Positions 42,408-51,155 of a stretch of DNA of 64,000 nt are shown here, one piece after another (the first letter of the stretch is position 1; every line of letters starts with the position of its first letter). A program made the translations under genes and the position numbers. The notes below the pieces were generated by a model. It was not told the origin of the DNA, did no database searches, and was given only the letters and a program-made list of their open reading frames with translations. Origin of the DNA: JAYYZW01 sp965217605 (lineage in GTDB: Bacteria; Pseudomonadota; Gammaproteobacteria; Ga0077536); contig CBDCJB010000016.1 in NCBI GenBank assembly GCA_965217605.1, positions 1-64,000 on the forward strand, in the 5' to 3' direction.

Positions 42408-43366
42408 TCGTATGCCGTCAATCTGAAGATGTGTTTCGCGTTGGGCCCGAGACACAGGAACCCCACGACCGAGGAATACACGAGGAACGACAGGTGCCAC
42501 GAAACGGCGATCGCCAGGCTATGTTCCAACGACATGATCCGCGCACCCGTTGAAACGGCGAATTCGAACACGCCTACCTGGGCCGGCGGCCCGGGAATCA
42601 TGCCGCCGAACACGGCAAACATCACCAGGCTCAACTCCTGCGCAAAGGTGGTCAGCGTACCGACACTGGCGCAGATCGCAGCGACATAGAGCAACTCAAT
42701 TGCCCATATACCACTCGACAGAAACATGAACTTCGCCAAGCGACGCGACTCGCCCAGCGGCACGAGCCCGGCCGACAGCGCATATAACGCGTCAAATACC
42801 CGATCGTGCAGTACGCGCGGAACCGCCCACTGCCAGTATTGCTTGAAGAATCCATGCCGCCTCGATACCGCGATGACGATCAGTCCGGCGAGTGCGGCGG
42901 CGGCCGCGATGGACAGTGTTGCCGCGGCGGTGCGCAGCTCGATCGGGAGGGTCGACGAGATCAAACCGCCGCCAAACAGCAACAGCGAGGCGATCAGGAG
43001 ATCGGTGACGCGCTCCACGATCACCGTTGAGAACACATGCGTTCTCGATATCCTTTCCTTGATCCCGAGCATGTGGGCACGAAACACCTCCCCAGCCCGC
43101 GCCGGAGTCACGTTGTTGATCAAATATCCACACATCTGCGCCGAGAAAAGCGAGCTGAAGGTGCATTGCTCTTCGAACAGTAGCCCCCACCGGAGCGCAC
43201 GCAATATCATGCTCGCGAAAAAGAGCGCGAGCGTGATCAATACAAAATCGACGTAATCGATACGCTTGAGCGTGTCGAGCGTTTCTGGAAGGTCGATCGC
43301 TCGCAGCGCCAGGTACAGACACAAGCCTCCCAGCCCGAATGAAGCGATCAGCCTGGCGTACTTCAC
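42404..43366 (-). CDS. Flippase-like membrane protein (LPG synthase TM / UPF0104 family)
   Basis: 320 aa from GTG 43366, which overlaps the acetyltransferase stop as GTGA and has GAGGAG just upstream; the open frame to 43510 is not used. Eight or so membrane segments carry the family's blocks: RALRWGLLFEEQ, the GYLINNVTPARAGEVFRAHML motif, VIVERVTDLLIASL and GGMIPGPPAQVGVFEFAVS. This family includes the flippase domain of MprF and flippase-like proteins in glycan loci. It is the best candidate in this window for a lipid-linked sugar flippase, but that role is only inferred. Confidence 0.82.
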   Translation of the reverse strand: MKYARLIASFGLGGLCLYLALRAIDLPETLDTLKRIDYVDFVLITLALFFASMILRALRWGLLFEEQCTFSSLFSAQMCGYLINNVTPARAGEVFRAHMLGIKERISRTHVFSTVIVERVTDLLIASLLLFGGGLISSTLPIELRTAAATLSIAAAAALAGLIVIAVSRRHGFFKQYWQWAVPRVLHDRVFDALYALSAGLVPLGESRRLAKFMFLSSGIWAIELLYVAAICASVGTLTTFAQELSLVMFAVFGGMIPGPPAQVGVFEFAVSTGARIMSLEHSLAIAVSWHLSFLVYSSVVGFLCLGPNAKHIFRLTAYE

Positions 43367-44013
43367 ATCTCCTCGGCGGCTTTCGCCGGTACGCCGAATG
43401 CAACCCTGCATCCGCGTATATCGGAAACGACGACGCTGCCGGCGCCGATCAAGGTTTCGGGCTCGACGCTGACGCCGTCCTTCATCGCGACCGCAACACC
43501 GATGTAGCACTGGGTGCCGATGGTGACCTTACCGGACAAGCTGACGCCAGCCGCCAAGATCGTCAGATCGCCGATTTCACTGTCATGCCCCACGACGGTG
43601 TTCTGCAGCATGACGACATGCGTTCCGATCGTCACGTTGTGGCCAATAGAACAATGCGACAGGATGGCGCTGCCCGGTCCGATCTGCGCACTCTCCGAGA
43701 CCACGCACGACGGATGAATGACGGTAGCGAACCGCTCGACGGGGATCCCCAGCTGATCGAGCACCTGCTTTTTGGCACGAAAGCTATCAGGGCCGCCTAT
43801 CCCGAGCACAAAAGAGGCGTCCGTGTGCCGACCGGCGTCTTCGAGTCGACCGAGCACGGGCACGCCGCCGAGCGTACGCCCCTGCAGGCCTGCATCGTCG
43901 TCAAGAAATCCGACGACCTCGAAGCCCCCGGCGCGGGCGGCCTCGGCGATATCGAGACAATTCCCCACCGCCCCGAGAATGATCAGCGGCGGCCTTGTGC
44001 CCACGGCGCTCAC
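43363..44013 (-). CDS. PglD/NeuD-type sugar O/N-acyltransferase
   Basis: 216 aa from GTG 44013. The N-terminal Rossmann-like part (LIILGAVGNCLDIAEAARAGG, VVGFLDDD) is followed by a left-handed beta-helix with hexapeptide repeats: SESAQIGPGSAILSHCSIGHNVTIG. His in GHNVTIG and VVGHDSEIG is the likely base, and VAFGVPAKA is the typical end. Members use acetyl-CoA to acetylate amino-sugar nucleotides or sialic acid. The substrate is not known. It overlaps the flippase-like gene. Confidence 0.88.
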   Translation of the reverse strand: MSAVGTRPPLIILGAVGNCLDIAEAARAGGFEVVGFLDDDAGLQGRTLGGVPVLGRLEDAGRHTDASFVLGIGGPDSFRAKKQVLDQLGIPVERFATVIHPSCVVSESAQIGPGSAILSHCSIGHNVTIGTHVVMLQNTVVGHDSEIGDLTILAAGVSLSGKVTIGTQCYIGVAVAMKDGVSVEPETLIGAGSVVVSDIRGCRVAFGVPAKAAEEM

Positions 44014-44082
44014 ACCCGGCCAGTCGGCGCCATCGCACGGAGTCTCATGTCGATCGATCGCTTCACGGCCATCGTCAGCACC

Positions 44083-45732
44083 TCAGGCCGCGCCCGTGGC
44101 CAGCGGCTTTTCAAGAACCCAAAGCACATTGGAACCAATCCCGGGCAGCATGGGCGCGTGCGCCTGGATCGCCCGCGCGAGTGTGTTGATGCGCGCGCCG
44201 AACTCAGGCCGCTGAGGACTGATCAAGCGTGGATAGAGCGCCCGGCTGATCGTGAAAAACGTGCTGAATCCCGATTTTGCGATCATCTCAAACCCGACTT
44301 CGTCCGCCACGAATGTTTCGATTGCCGAATCATCGAAACGCATTGAACTGACGTTATCTGCGCTGGTCTCGGCGATCGCTTCGAGTCCGATCGATACCCT
44401 CAGCCGGTTCAGCGCCAGAAACCCTTCGCGGGACCCCTCGCACATCAACAGCCGCCCCCCGGGCCGGAGAACGCGAAAAATCTCCCGGATCTCGTTGCGC
44501 TGCGCTTTCTCGTCGGGAAGGTTGAGAAGGAAACGTTCCGTGATGACGCAATCCGTAGAGCCGCTCGCGAGACCGCGCGTGAATTCTATCGCGTCGCCAC
44601 AAATGAAATGCAGTTGGGATTTGAGATCTTCCCGGCAGTCGACCGCCATTTGCTGTGCGCCGTCGATCAATTTATCGGCGAAATCGACACCGGTGATCGC
44701 CGCCCCATTCAGCCCTTTCGCGATCTCGAGCATGGTGTATCCGTTGCCACATCCCAGATCCACGATCGCGTCGAGTGGCGGCTCCGGCAGCGCATCGGTG
44801 ATCGCCATGATCTCCAACTCGCGTTGATTGTGGTCCCGCGAAGTCGCATAAGGGTCGAGTGGATCCCGTTTGTTGTACATGTCGCGCAGCATGGTTTGGC
44901 GTTCGTCCATGGACATCGACCAGTAACGCGCGTGGTCTTCGGCGTTCAGGTCGTCATTGCGTCCGGTATCGGCCGTTTCGAGCGCCGTGGCGGCAACGCC
45001 GCCCCCGAGAGCGAGCACTTCTTCGAACGTATAAAAGCGCACGCCGGCGTCCTGGAGCCGGGCGATCAAGCCGTCTAGAAAAGTACGCGTTCCCTTCCCG
45101 GCGTAACGGTGGGCCAGTATTTCGTCTGATGCCAGTGACTCCGCGCGGTGTTTGTGCTCGTTGTAGAAATTCATGTCGGGCGTATTCAACGCCAGGTGGA
45201 TCGGATGGACGTCGAGAATCTTCAAACCGGGCGCCAGGAAATGCGCGATGACGGCGTCTACGCTCCAGGTTTGCGGGTGAAGGGTCATGTGAACGTCGTC
45301 GGCCCAGAACACCGGCAGGCGCGTCAGGCCACTACAATGCCTCATCGGAACGATCCCGTCTTGCAGATGGAGGCACAGGTTGCTGTCCCAGGTGAGTCCC
45401 TCGGTCTTGAATCGGCGCGTAATGGGCGTGCTGTCGACAAAACAATGCGAGCGGAAACCGCACGCGCCGGGCGCGATTCGTTTGAGGGTCTCGATGACCT
45501 CGTCGTGATCTGCACCATGGGTCGAGCCCGGAAGGAAATTCGGGTGGAGCCCCAGTTCAACGGCATTCGCATCATCGAGCTTGCGCAACACTTTGCTCTC
45601 GTGAGTCACGAAGAAGCACGGCTTGACGTCGCGCTCCTGCGCAAACTGATACGCATCTTTGATACAGGCTTCAGACGCCCAATCGACGTCGCTACTGAAG
45701 ACCACGGCCGGCCAGTCGAATCCCCCGTTCAT
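44083..45732 (-). CDS. WbmS-like polysaccharide deacetylase fused to a methyltransferase
   Basis: 549 aa, ATG 45732. Residues 1-250 match polysaccharide-deacetylase-like WbmS proteins: VVFSSDVDWASEACIKDA (Asp pair), PCFFVTHESKV, LGLHPNFLPGS (HxxxN), CGFRSHCFVDS and ILDVHPIHLALN. Residues 310-549 form a class I methyltransferase with AIVDLGCGNGYTMLEIAKG, GVDFADKLI, DCVITERFLLNLPDE and VLRPGGRLLMCEGSREGF. The two halves are joined by a charged linker. A single protein would hydrolyse an N-acetyl or related group and methylate a nearby position, but this coupling is inference. It lies 3 bp after the glycosyltransferase stop. Confidence 0.85.
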   Translation of the reverse strand: MNGGFDWPAVVFSSDVDWASEACIKDAYQFAQERDVKPCFFVTHESKVLRKLDDANAVELGLHPNFLPGSTHGADHDEVIETLKRIAPGACGFRSHCFVDSTPITRRFKTEGLTWDSNLCLHLQDGIVPMRHCSGLTRLPVFWADDVHMTLHPQTWSVDAVIAHFLAPGLKILDVHPIHLALNTPDMNFYNEHKHRAESLASDEILAHRYAGKGTRTFLDGLIARLQDAGVRFYTFEEVLALGGGVAATALETADTGRNDDLNAEDHARYWSMSMDERQTMLRDMYNKRDPLDPYATSRDHNQRELEIMAITDALPEPPLDAIVDLGCGNGYTMLEIAKGLNGAAITGVDFADKLIDGAQQMAVDCREDLKSQLHFICGDAIEFTRGLASGSTDCVITERFLLNLPDEKAQRNEIREIFRVLRPGGRLLMCEGSREGFLALNRLRVSIGLEAIAETSADNVSSMRFDDSAIETFVADEVGFEMIAKSGFSTFFTISRALYPRLISPQRPEFGARINTLARAIQAHAPMLPGIGSNVLWVLEKPLATGAA

Positions 45733-45735
45733 CGG

Positions 45736-47091
45736 TCAGCGGTTTGCATCGAGATCGCCGCCTCGCGCATGCTCCGCGAACGGCACGAGCGCAGCGTAGA
45801 CCGCCGCTGTTTCCGCCGCAATTTTCGGCCACGCGAAACAATCGCGCGCCAATCGCTGTGCGGCGGCGCCGATACGCGCGATCGTCTCGGGTGAATCGAG
45901 AAGGTCGATGATCGTTCGGGCAAGGGATTCGGCATCGAGGGCCTCGAGAATCACTACGTCACGGTCGCTGACGAGTACGCCCGTCCCGAAGGTGTCGACG
46001 TTCGACACGGTCAGGACGGGTTTGCCGGCGAGCATCGCTTCCATGCAGGCGATGCCAAGCGGATTCTTGCCGCCGTCCGCCTGATCGAACCACATGGCCT
46101 CGAGTTCCGCCAACTGATGGTAGACGGGCGTGTGCTTGTGGGGCTGTACGCCTGCAAAAATCACCGTGTCCTGAAGGCCGAGTTTTTTTGCCAGATTGAC
46201 CGGCCTCTGGTCGGCGACGGCGCCCACGACGAGCAGCACCACGTTTGGAAAGCGCGCACAAACGGCAGGCATCGCGCGGATCAAATCCAGCCTGTTGCGT
46301 AGCGCATTCACGTGGCCGAGCGAAAGAATGACGCGCCGCCCAGCGAGTTCGAAATGTTCCACGATCTGGCGTTCGACGCCGGGATCCGGGTGGTCGGGAA
46401 GACTGATCCCATAGGGAATGAGGGTGCCGTCCTCGCGACCGAAGGCCACGGACAGGTAGGCGCATATATTCACGTCCGGACAGATCACGGCATCCGCGTG
46501 CCGCACCACCGCGTGCCGGAGAAAACCGCGATCGGCTGGATACAGCAAGAGATTGAAGGCTCGAACGCTGTGCTTTATGACGGTATGCAGCGTCAGGATT
46601 ACGGGCAGACCTAGCGAACGTTTCAAGGCCATCCCGGCGAAGGCCATGTCGAACATATGGTTATGGACGTGCAGCAAGTCGATGTCGTGGCGTTCGATGA
46701 TGGCTTTGATTCGCCGCAAATTGGCCGGCCAGAACGTCCAGTTCAACCACGGGAAGTTGAGCGAAATCGACATCCTGGGCAGCCGCAGCGCGGGGATCCG
46801 GTAGATTTCGAAACCGTCCATGACCTCGTATTTGGGCGTCATTGGATCAATGTGCGCGGTGATCACCACGATGCCGTGCCCGCGCGCCGCGAGTTCACGC
46901 GACAGTCCGTGGACCTGGGTCGCGGAGCCGGTGGCAACCGGATAAAACAGGTTGGTGAGCATGGCGATCCGGCGTCGCCCGCCGGTGTCGCTCGAACACG
47001 TCGCTGTACCCGGGTCATCGGTTGGGTTTGTCGACGTCACCGGTGACACGGGGTTTTCGCTCACGGACATCGTCGGCTCATCGCTGCGCAT
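45736..47091 (-). CDS. Glycosyltransferase family 4
   Basis: The open frame reaches a TTG at 47154; ATG 47091 or 47070 is a more likely start (about 445-451 aa), but neither has a strong ribosome site. After a Ser/Thr/Pro-rich leader, the GT-B core starts RIAMLTNLFYPVATGSATQVHGL. Then come LLHVHNHMFDMAF, LIPYGISLPDHP, VILSLGHVNALRNRLDLI and the donor segment QADGGKNPLGIACMEAMLAGKPV with the EX7E Glu pair partly altered. It ends 4 bp before the WbmS-like gene. Substrates unknown. Confidence 0.87.
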   Translation of the reverse strand: MRSDEPTMSVSENPVSPVTSTNPTDDPGTATCSSDTGGRRRIAMLTNLFYPVATGSATQVHGLSRELAARGHGIVVITAHIDPMTPKYEVMDGFEIYRIPALRLPRMSISLNFPWLNWTFWPANLRRIKAIIERHDIDLLHVHNHMFDMAFAGMALKRSLGLPVILTLHTVIKHSVRAFNLLLYPADRGFLRHAVVRHADAVICPDVNICAYLSVAFGREDGTLIPYGISLPDHPDPGVERQIVEHFELAGRRVILSLGHVNALRNRLDLIRAMPAVCARFPNVVLLVVGAVADQRPVNLAKKLGLQDTVIFAGVQPHKHTPVYHQLAELEAMWFDQADGGKNPLGIACMEAMLAGKPVLTVSNVDTFGTGVLVSDRDVVILEALDAESLARTIIDLLDSPETIARIGAAAQRLARDCFAWPKIAAETAAVYAALVPFAEHARGGDLDANR

Positions 47092-47158
47092 GCCGGCATC
47101 GAATTTTTGAAGCGTTCGAATTCGAGAACGCCGATATCCTGCCGCCAGACCCAACCAT

Positions 47159-48019
47159 CTAATTCACGCCATCGCCGGTGAGGCGCCCGATCCCCGCGCG
47201 CCAATATTGCAGGAGACTCGTTTCCAAGCCCGCATAGACGCCGTATGCTTCGTTCCATCGTCGAAAGGTCGCGCAGTCGCGCTCGTAATGTCCGCGATAG
47301 CGCGTGAGCGAGGCGGTGAAAAGCCGGCGAGCCGTTTCGTAGAGATCCAGATCCATCGCCTGCGTTTCGTGGACCGCGGCGACCGCGGCCGACAAAGAAT
47401 CCCCGCCGTCCAAGCCACCCTGAGTGACGTTGATACGCTGATAAAAAACGCTCCGCCAGCCGAAATACTGTTTCCACAGTAACAGCGTTCCGTCGAGGTC
47501 TTCGCTCAGCCCGACGAAGACGAAGTCCTCCTCGAGTCTGCGCTTCGCTTTTTCCAGATCGCCGGCATCGAGCTGGCCGATGGGTTTCTCATTGACCCGC
47601 CCGTTTTCGCCGCTGAAAAGTCGTGTTTGAAAATTGTCGATCTCGACCATCATGCGACTCATCAGGAACTCCTCGAAGCTCATTCGTTCCCGCACCAGAC
47701 GCTCACGCAGGTAATGGCCGGGCGTCGTCGCGGCATAACGATAAAAGGAGTGCGCCCGCTTCGCGGGTTGCCGGAGGATGGTTAGATATTCCGATTCCCC
47801 TGACAGCGCCTCGTGAATGCCGTATCCGAAGTGCCCGCAGACCACCCGCGTGCCGTGGGTCGCCGCGTCAAACGTTTCGAGTTGTTTCGATTGCTGGTCG
47901 GCTTCGCTCCATTGACATTCGAGGAATCGATGTCCGAACTTGCGGCGTAGCATTCTCTGCACAGTGCTACCCGCAGCCTTGGGCACATGAAGGAATATGA
48001 TGTTCCTCGTTTCAGACAT
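47159..48019 (-). CDS. Sulfotransferase family 2-type protein
   Basis: 286 aa from ATG 48019. The 5'-phosphosulfate loop is IIFLHVPKAAGSTVQRML near residue 10 and the 3'-phosphate site is YLTILRQPAKRAHSFYRY near residue 80. FVFVGLSEDLDGTLLLW and the late EAYGVYAGLE are typical of bacterial Sulfotransfer_2 proteins. It should use PAPS to sulfate a glycan. It is intact, unlike the sulfotransferase at 30671-33359. Upstream is a large hairpin that separates it from rfaH. Confidence 0.88.
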   Translation of the reverse strand: MSETRNIIFLHVPKAAGSTVQRMLRRKFGHRFLECQWSEADQQSKQLETFDAATHGTRVVCGHFGYGIHEALSGESEYLTILRQPAKRAHSFYRYAATTPGHYLRERLVRERMSFEEFLMSRMMVEIDNFQTRLFSGENGRVNEKPIGQLDAGDLEKAKRRLEEDFVFVGLSEDLDGTLLLWKQYFGWRSVFYQRINVTQGGLDGGDSLSAAVAAVHETQAMDLDLYETARRLFTASLTRYRGHYERDCATFRRWNEAYGVYAGLETSLLQYWRAGIGRLTGDGVN

Positions 48020-48075
48020 CTAAAACGTATCTAAGAATTATCCGCATGTGCGTTGTGCGTCGCTTTTCGGACGGA

Positions 48076-48148
48076 CCCCGGATTCCGCTACGCTCCATCC
48101 GGGCTACATCGGTCACGTAGCCTGGATGGAGCGTAGCGGAATCCGGGG
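48076..48148. repeat. Near-perfect 32-bp inverted repeat (dispersed palindrome)
   Basis: Two 32-base arms, 48076-48107 (CCCCGGATTCCGCTACGCTC...) and 48117-48148 (...GAGCGTAGCGGAATCCGGGG), pair at 31 of 32 positions across a 9-base loop. A single arm copy occurs at 59557-59588. This type of GGAATCCGG palindrome is a common dispersed repeat in proteobacteria. It could stop or weaken transcription between rfaH and the sulfotransferase gene; there is no T-tract. Confidence 0.9.
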
Positions 48149-48163
48149 GCTTTCATATTTGGA

Positions 48164-48661
48164 TCAGGTAACACGCTGCACCGCGTCGCTGGGTGCGACG
48201 AGAGCAACATGATTACCGGCCACTTGCAACATCAAGGCGACGCGATCGCGGCCCCGCAATGCGGTTACGACCGCTTCGTAGCCTGCCAAAGCACCCTCGA
48301 CAATCTCGACCCTATCCCCGGACACGAAAGGTTTTAGCATCATCTCGCAGACGTCGTCCGCGCTTGCTCTCGAACGGAGTTCGTCGACCCACGCGTCGGG
48401 CACCCGGGCATAGCTCGCACCGAATTTAACCAGGCGCAACACACCCAAGGTCGATCGAATGGGTCCGAAATCATCGCTATCGGGCCTCAAGCGGATGAAC
48501 AAGTATCCGGGGAACATGGGTTCTATGCGATCGCTGCGGGGACGACGAACGCGCAATCGGGGCAACCAGCTTACGTAGTTTTGACGGCTCAGATTCTCGT
48601 GCGCGAGCGACTCTCGTCGCGCCTTCGTCTGCACCAGGTACCATTCCGGCGATCCTGTCAT
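48164..48661 (-). CDS. rfaH: RfaH-type transcription antiterminator (NusG paralog)
   Basis: 165 aa. The NGN domain begins WYLVQTKARRESLAHENLSRQNY, then EPMFPGYLFIRL, and TLGVLRLVKFGASYARVPDAWVDEL matches the RfaH-specific block (FGASPxxVP in E. coli). The KOW region has FVSGDRVEIVEGALAGYEAVVTAL. RfaH binds RNA polymerase paused at ops sites and lets it read through long, poorly translated operons such as O-antigen clusters; that is the expected role here. An exact ops core lies at 25174-25186 on the minus strand. The ATG overlaps the upstream gene stop (ATGA). Confidence 0.92.
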   Translation of the reverse strand: MTGSPEWYLVQTKARRESLAHENLSRQNYVSWLPRLRVRRPRSDRIEPMFPGYLFIRLRPDSDDFGPIRSTLGVLRLVKFGASYARVPDAWVDELRSRASADDVCEMMLKPFVSGDRVEIVEGALAGYEAVVTALRGRDRVALMLQVAGNHVALVAPSDAVQRVT

Positions 48662-49701
48662 GGAGTAACGCCGTTTACTGCAGACATTGAAAAGTCGCGC
48701 GCGAACTCCGACGCCGGTTCGATACCTTGCAGCACCAGCGCGATATCTTTTTCCAGCACCTGCGCGATTTCGCTGGTGAAATGCAGCGGATCCCAGTAAT
48801 TGGTATCAACGCGCGTCATTTTTGACAGATGCAAAAAATCCAGCACGGCCACATTATCGATATTCTGCAAAAGCGCGGCAATACGGCCCTTGCATTCCCG
48901 CAAGTTCGCAATTCTGCTCGAGACATAATGGGCGTGCAGGGGCGGGAACAGCAATACGGTTCGCGCGTTTTTCGGCGCCTTGCGCAACAAATCACTGAAT
49001 AATTCGAGTAAGGAATAATTCCAGCTCGGTTGCGTCAGGCTTGGCTCGATCGCGACATCCACGAGTTCTCGCGATACCGATCCATATAAGCGCTGCCTGA
49101 CCGCAGCTATGCCGTACGGGCCAAAATCGCCGGTATAGTCACGATAGCCGTCAGGCCGATATTTGGGCTCGCGTATACCGCGCAGCAGTTCGAGCATGCG
49201 TACCGCGTTCTCGAGCGCTTTGTCGTTGAACAGATATAACAAGTCATTCCATTGGTTTTCGTCGTACATCCATTCGGGAAACGATCGAAAGGTATAGCGT
49301 TCGATCGTGGTGGCCCGATTACACCAGGTTTCGTCAACGCCGAAGATCAGGTAGCGCGCGTGTCGATGATGGCGCACGAACAGCTCGTATATACGCGCTT
49401 GCTCATAGGCTGTTGCGGAGTTCATCGCTATGTTCAGGAAACGCGCATCGAGTAGCGCACTGAGACGCGCGGGATCGAGTAAGCGCGCCGTCGATGTCCC
49501 GATGATGGCGCCGTCGAATCGTGCATCGCGGGCCAGCGCGGGATAGGCGAAACGTTGATTGGTGCTGACCGGCGCGCGATCGAGACGGGGCGAGAAAGGC
49601 ACGTTCTGATACGGGTCGAGGATCAGGATGAAGCCGTAGAAAGCGCCGCCAAACGCGGCGATTGCGATCAAGATAAAACGAATGAAGGGCGGCCAGGGCA
49701 T
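48658..49701 (-). CDS. SGNH-like (AlgJ/AlgX/DltD-type) partner of MBOAT acyltransferase
   Basis: 347 aa with an N-terminal membrane anchor or signal (FILIAIAAFGGAFYGFILIL) and a periplasmic domain. GTSTARLLDPARLSALL carries the expected Ser block and YWDPLHFTSEIAQVL the Asp-His pair, as in SGNH-like acetyltransferase partners. It lies 3 bp after the MBOAT gene and overlaps rfaH. MBOAT/SGNH pairs pass acyl groups across the membrane onto a polysaccharide. Confidence 0.8.
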   Translation of the reverse strand: MPWPPFIRFILIAIAAFGGAFYGFILILDPYQNVPFSPRLDRAPVSTNQRFAYPALARDARFDGAIIGTSTARLLDPARLSALLDARFLNIAMNSATAYEQARIYELFVRHHRHARYLIFGVDETWCNRATTIERYTFRSFPEWMYDENQWNDLLYLFNDKALENAVRMLELLRGIREPKYRPDGYRDYTGDFGPYGIAAVRQRLYGSVSRELVDVAIEPSLTQPSWNYSLLELFSDLLRKAPKNARTVLLFPPLHAHYVSSRIANLRECKGRIAALLQNIDNVAVLDFLHLSKMTRVDTNYWDPLHFTSEIAQVLEKDIALVLQGIEPASEFARDFSMSAVNGVTP

Positions 49702-49704
49702 GTT

Positions 49705-51081
49705 TCAGAACTGGAAATAAATGAATTCGAGACCGCGGCCCTGGCCGACATGCATGATGGTCGCAACCATGAGGAAAGCCACGGGTACCGCAACCAGGCG
49801 CCGGGCCAGCCACCTCACCCGCGATAATTCGACATTGGTCGGTCCCAGCAGTGCGAAGGCCAGACCCAGCGCGACCAGGGTCCAATCGTCTTGATCCGGG
49901 ACCCCATCGCCGCCGCCGACGAACATCGCTGCAATGAGCTCGTTGGCCACGCCGAAATCTTCGGCCCGGAACAACACCCAGCCCACGACCACGAAGAGCA
50001 TGGTGACGGCCCAGCCCACCGCAGGTGGTAACCGCCACCCCGTGCGCATCCACATGCGATTGCAGCATACCGCGACGCCGTGCAGGCCACCCCATGCGAC
50101 AAAGGTCCAACCCGCGCCATGCCACAAACCGCACAGCAGCATCGTAAATAGTGCGACGACGTAGGTGCGGGCCGCGCCTTGCCGGCTGCCGCCGAGCGGA
50201 ATGTAGACGTAGTCGCGTAGAAACCGCGACAGCGTGATGTGCCAACGCCGCCAGAATTCGCGAATGCTGCTCGCGCGATAGGGGTTGTCGAAATTAAGCG
50301 GTAGATCGAAACCGAATATCGCGCCCAGCCCCATCGCCATGTCGGAATAGGCGGAGAAATCGAAATACAGTTGCAGTGAATAGGCGAGCGCTCCCTGCCA
50401 CGCCGCCTCGGCACCGGGTGCCGCTGCCGCACCGGCCATCGCAAAGCCGGCGTCGGCGATCGGTGCGAGTTCATCGGCGAAAAAGGCCTTCTTGACCAGA
50501 CCCAGGATAAACAATACGAGGCCGCGGGCGATCCGTTCCACGCCGTCGGCGCGCCACGGAAGTTCTGCAAACTGCGGGATCAATTCGTTGTGCCGCACGA
50601 TGGGCCCGGCGATCAGTTGCGGGAAAAAACAGACGAAACAAGCGTATTCGAGTAGGCCGTAAGTAGGTGCTTGATCGCGCTTGAGATCCACCAGATAGGA
50701 GATCTGCTGAAACGTGAAAAAGCTGATCCCGAGCGGAAGAACGATATCGAAGGCTTGAAATTCGACGCCGGCGAGCGTCAGGACCGATTCGGCGAAGAAA
50801 TTCGCGTATTTGAAAAACGCGATCAGTGCGAGGTTAAAGGTAACGCCGCCGATAACGATCGATTGCCGCCCGTAGGCCGCATAAGCGCGCGCCACCAGCC
50901 AGTTCACGCCTATCGTCGCCGGCAACAGAGGCACGAAACGGATGTCCCACCAGCCGTAGAACACGAGCGAGCTCACGAGCAGCAGCGACAAACGCAGGGC
51001 CCGATGGCCGGCAACGACGTAGTAGGCCGTTACCACTACGGGCAGGAACAGGAGAATGAAGACTTGAGATGAAAACAGCAT
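49705..51081 (-). CDS. MBOAT family membrane O-acyltransferase (AlgI-like)
   Basis: 458 aa, polytopic, starting MLFSSQVFILLFLPVVVTAYYV. Family blocks are LPLGISFFTFQQISYLVD, CFFPQLIAGPIVRH, the FDFSAYSDMAMGLGAIFGFDLPLNFDNPYRASSIREFWRRWHITLSRFLRDYVYIPLGG region (abbreviated by its key residues W, H and R) and the catalytic His in GLWHGAGW. It acts in the inner membrane to move acetyl or another acyl group toward the periplasmic SGNH partner. A REP-like hairpin lies just upstream of its ATG, so its translation or transcription relative to wbpE may be damped. Confidence 0.94.
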   Translation of the reverse strand: MLFSSQVFILLFLPVVVTAYYVVAGHRALRLSLLLVSSLVFYGWWDIRFVPLLPATIGVNWLVARAYAAYGRQSIVIGGVTFNLALIAFFKYANFFAESVLTLAGVEFQAFDIVLPLGISFFTFQQISYLVDLKRDQAPTYGLLEYACFVCFFPQLIAGPIVRHNELIPQFAELPWRADGVERIARGLVLFILGLVKKAFFADELAPIADAGFAMAGAAAAPGAEAAWQGALAYSLQLYFDFSAYSDMAMGLGAIFGFDLPLNFDNPYRASSIREFWRRWHITLSRFLRDYVYIPLGGSRQGAARTYVVALFTMLLCGLWHGAGWTFVAWGGLHGVAVCCNRMWMRTGWRLPPAVGWAVTMLFVVVGWVLFRAEDFGVANELIAAMFVGGGDGVPDQDDWTLVALGLAFALLGPTNVELSRVRWLARRLVAVPVAFLMVATIMHVGQGRGLEFIYFQF

Positions 51082-51085
51082 TTAT

Positions 51086-51142
51086 TCGCCGGCAAGCAGG
51101 CTCCTACATTTCATATCCATGTAGGAGCCCGCTTGCGGGCGA
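51086..51142. repeat. REP-type palindrome
   Basis: Arms 51086-51108 (TCGCCGGCAAGCAGGCTCCT...) and 51120-51142 (...AGGAGCCCGCTTGCGGGCGA) pair at 21 of 23 positions over an 11-base loop. The sequence has the form of the Pseudomonas-type REP found between genes. It sits between wbpE and the MBOAT gene, with the arm ending only 4 bp before the MBOAT ATG. A related single arm lies at 54013-54036. Confidence 0.85.
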
Positions 51143-51155
51143 GTCAGAGCCAAAC

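Noticed and set aside
43339..44346. 335-codon plus-strand open frame
   Set aside because: It runs antisense through the flippase-like, PglD-like and WbmS-like genes, whose motifs are on the other strand.
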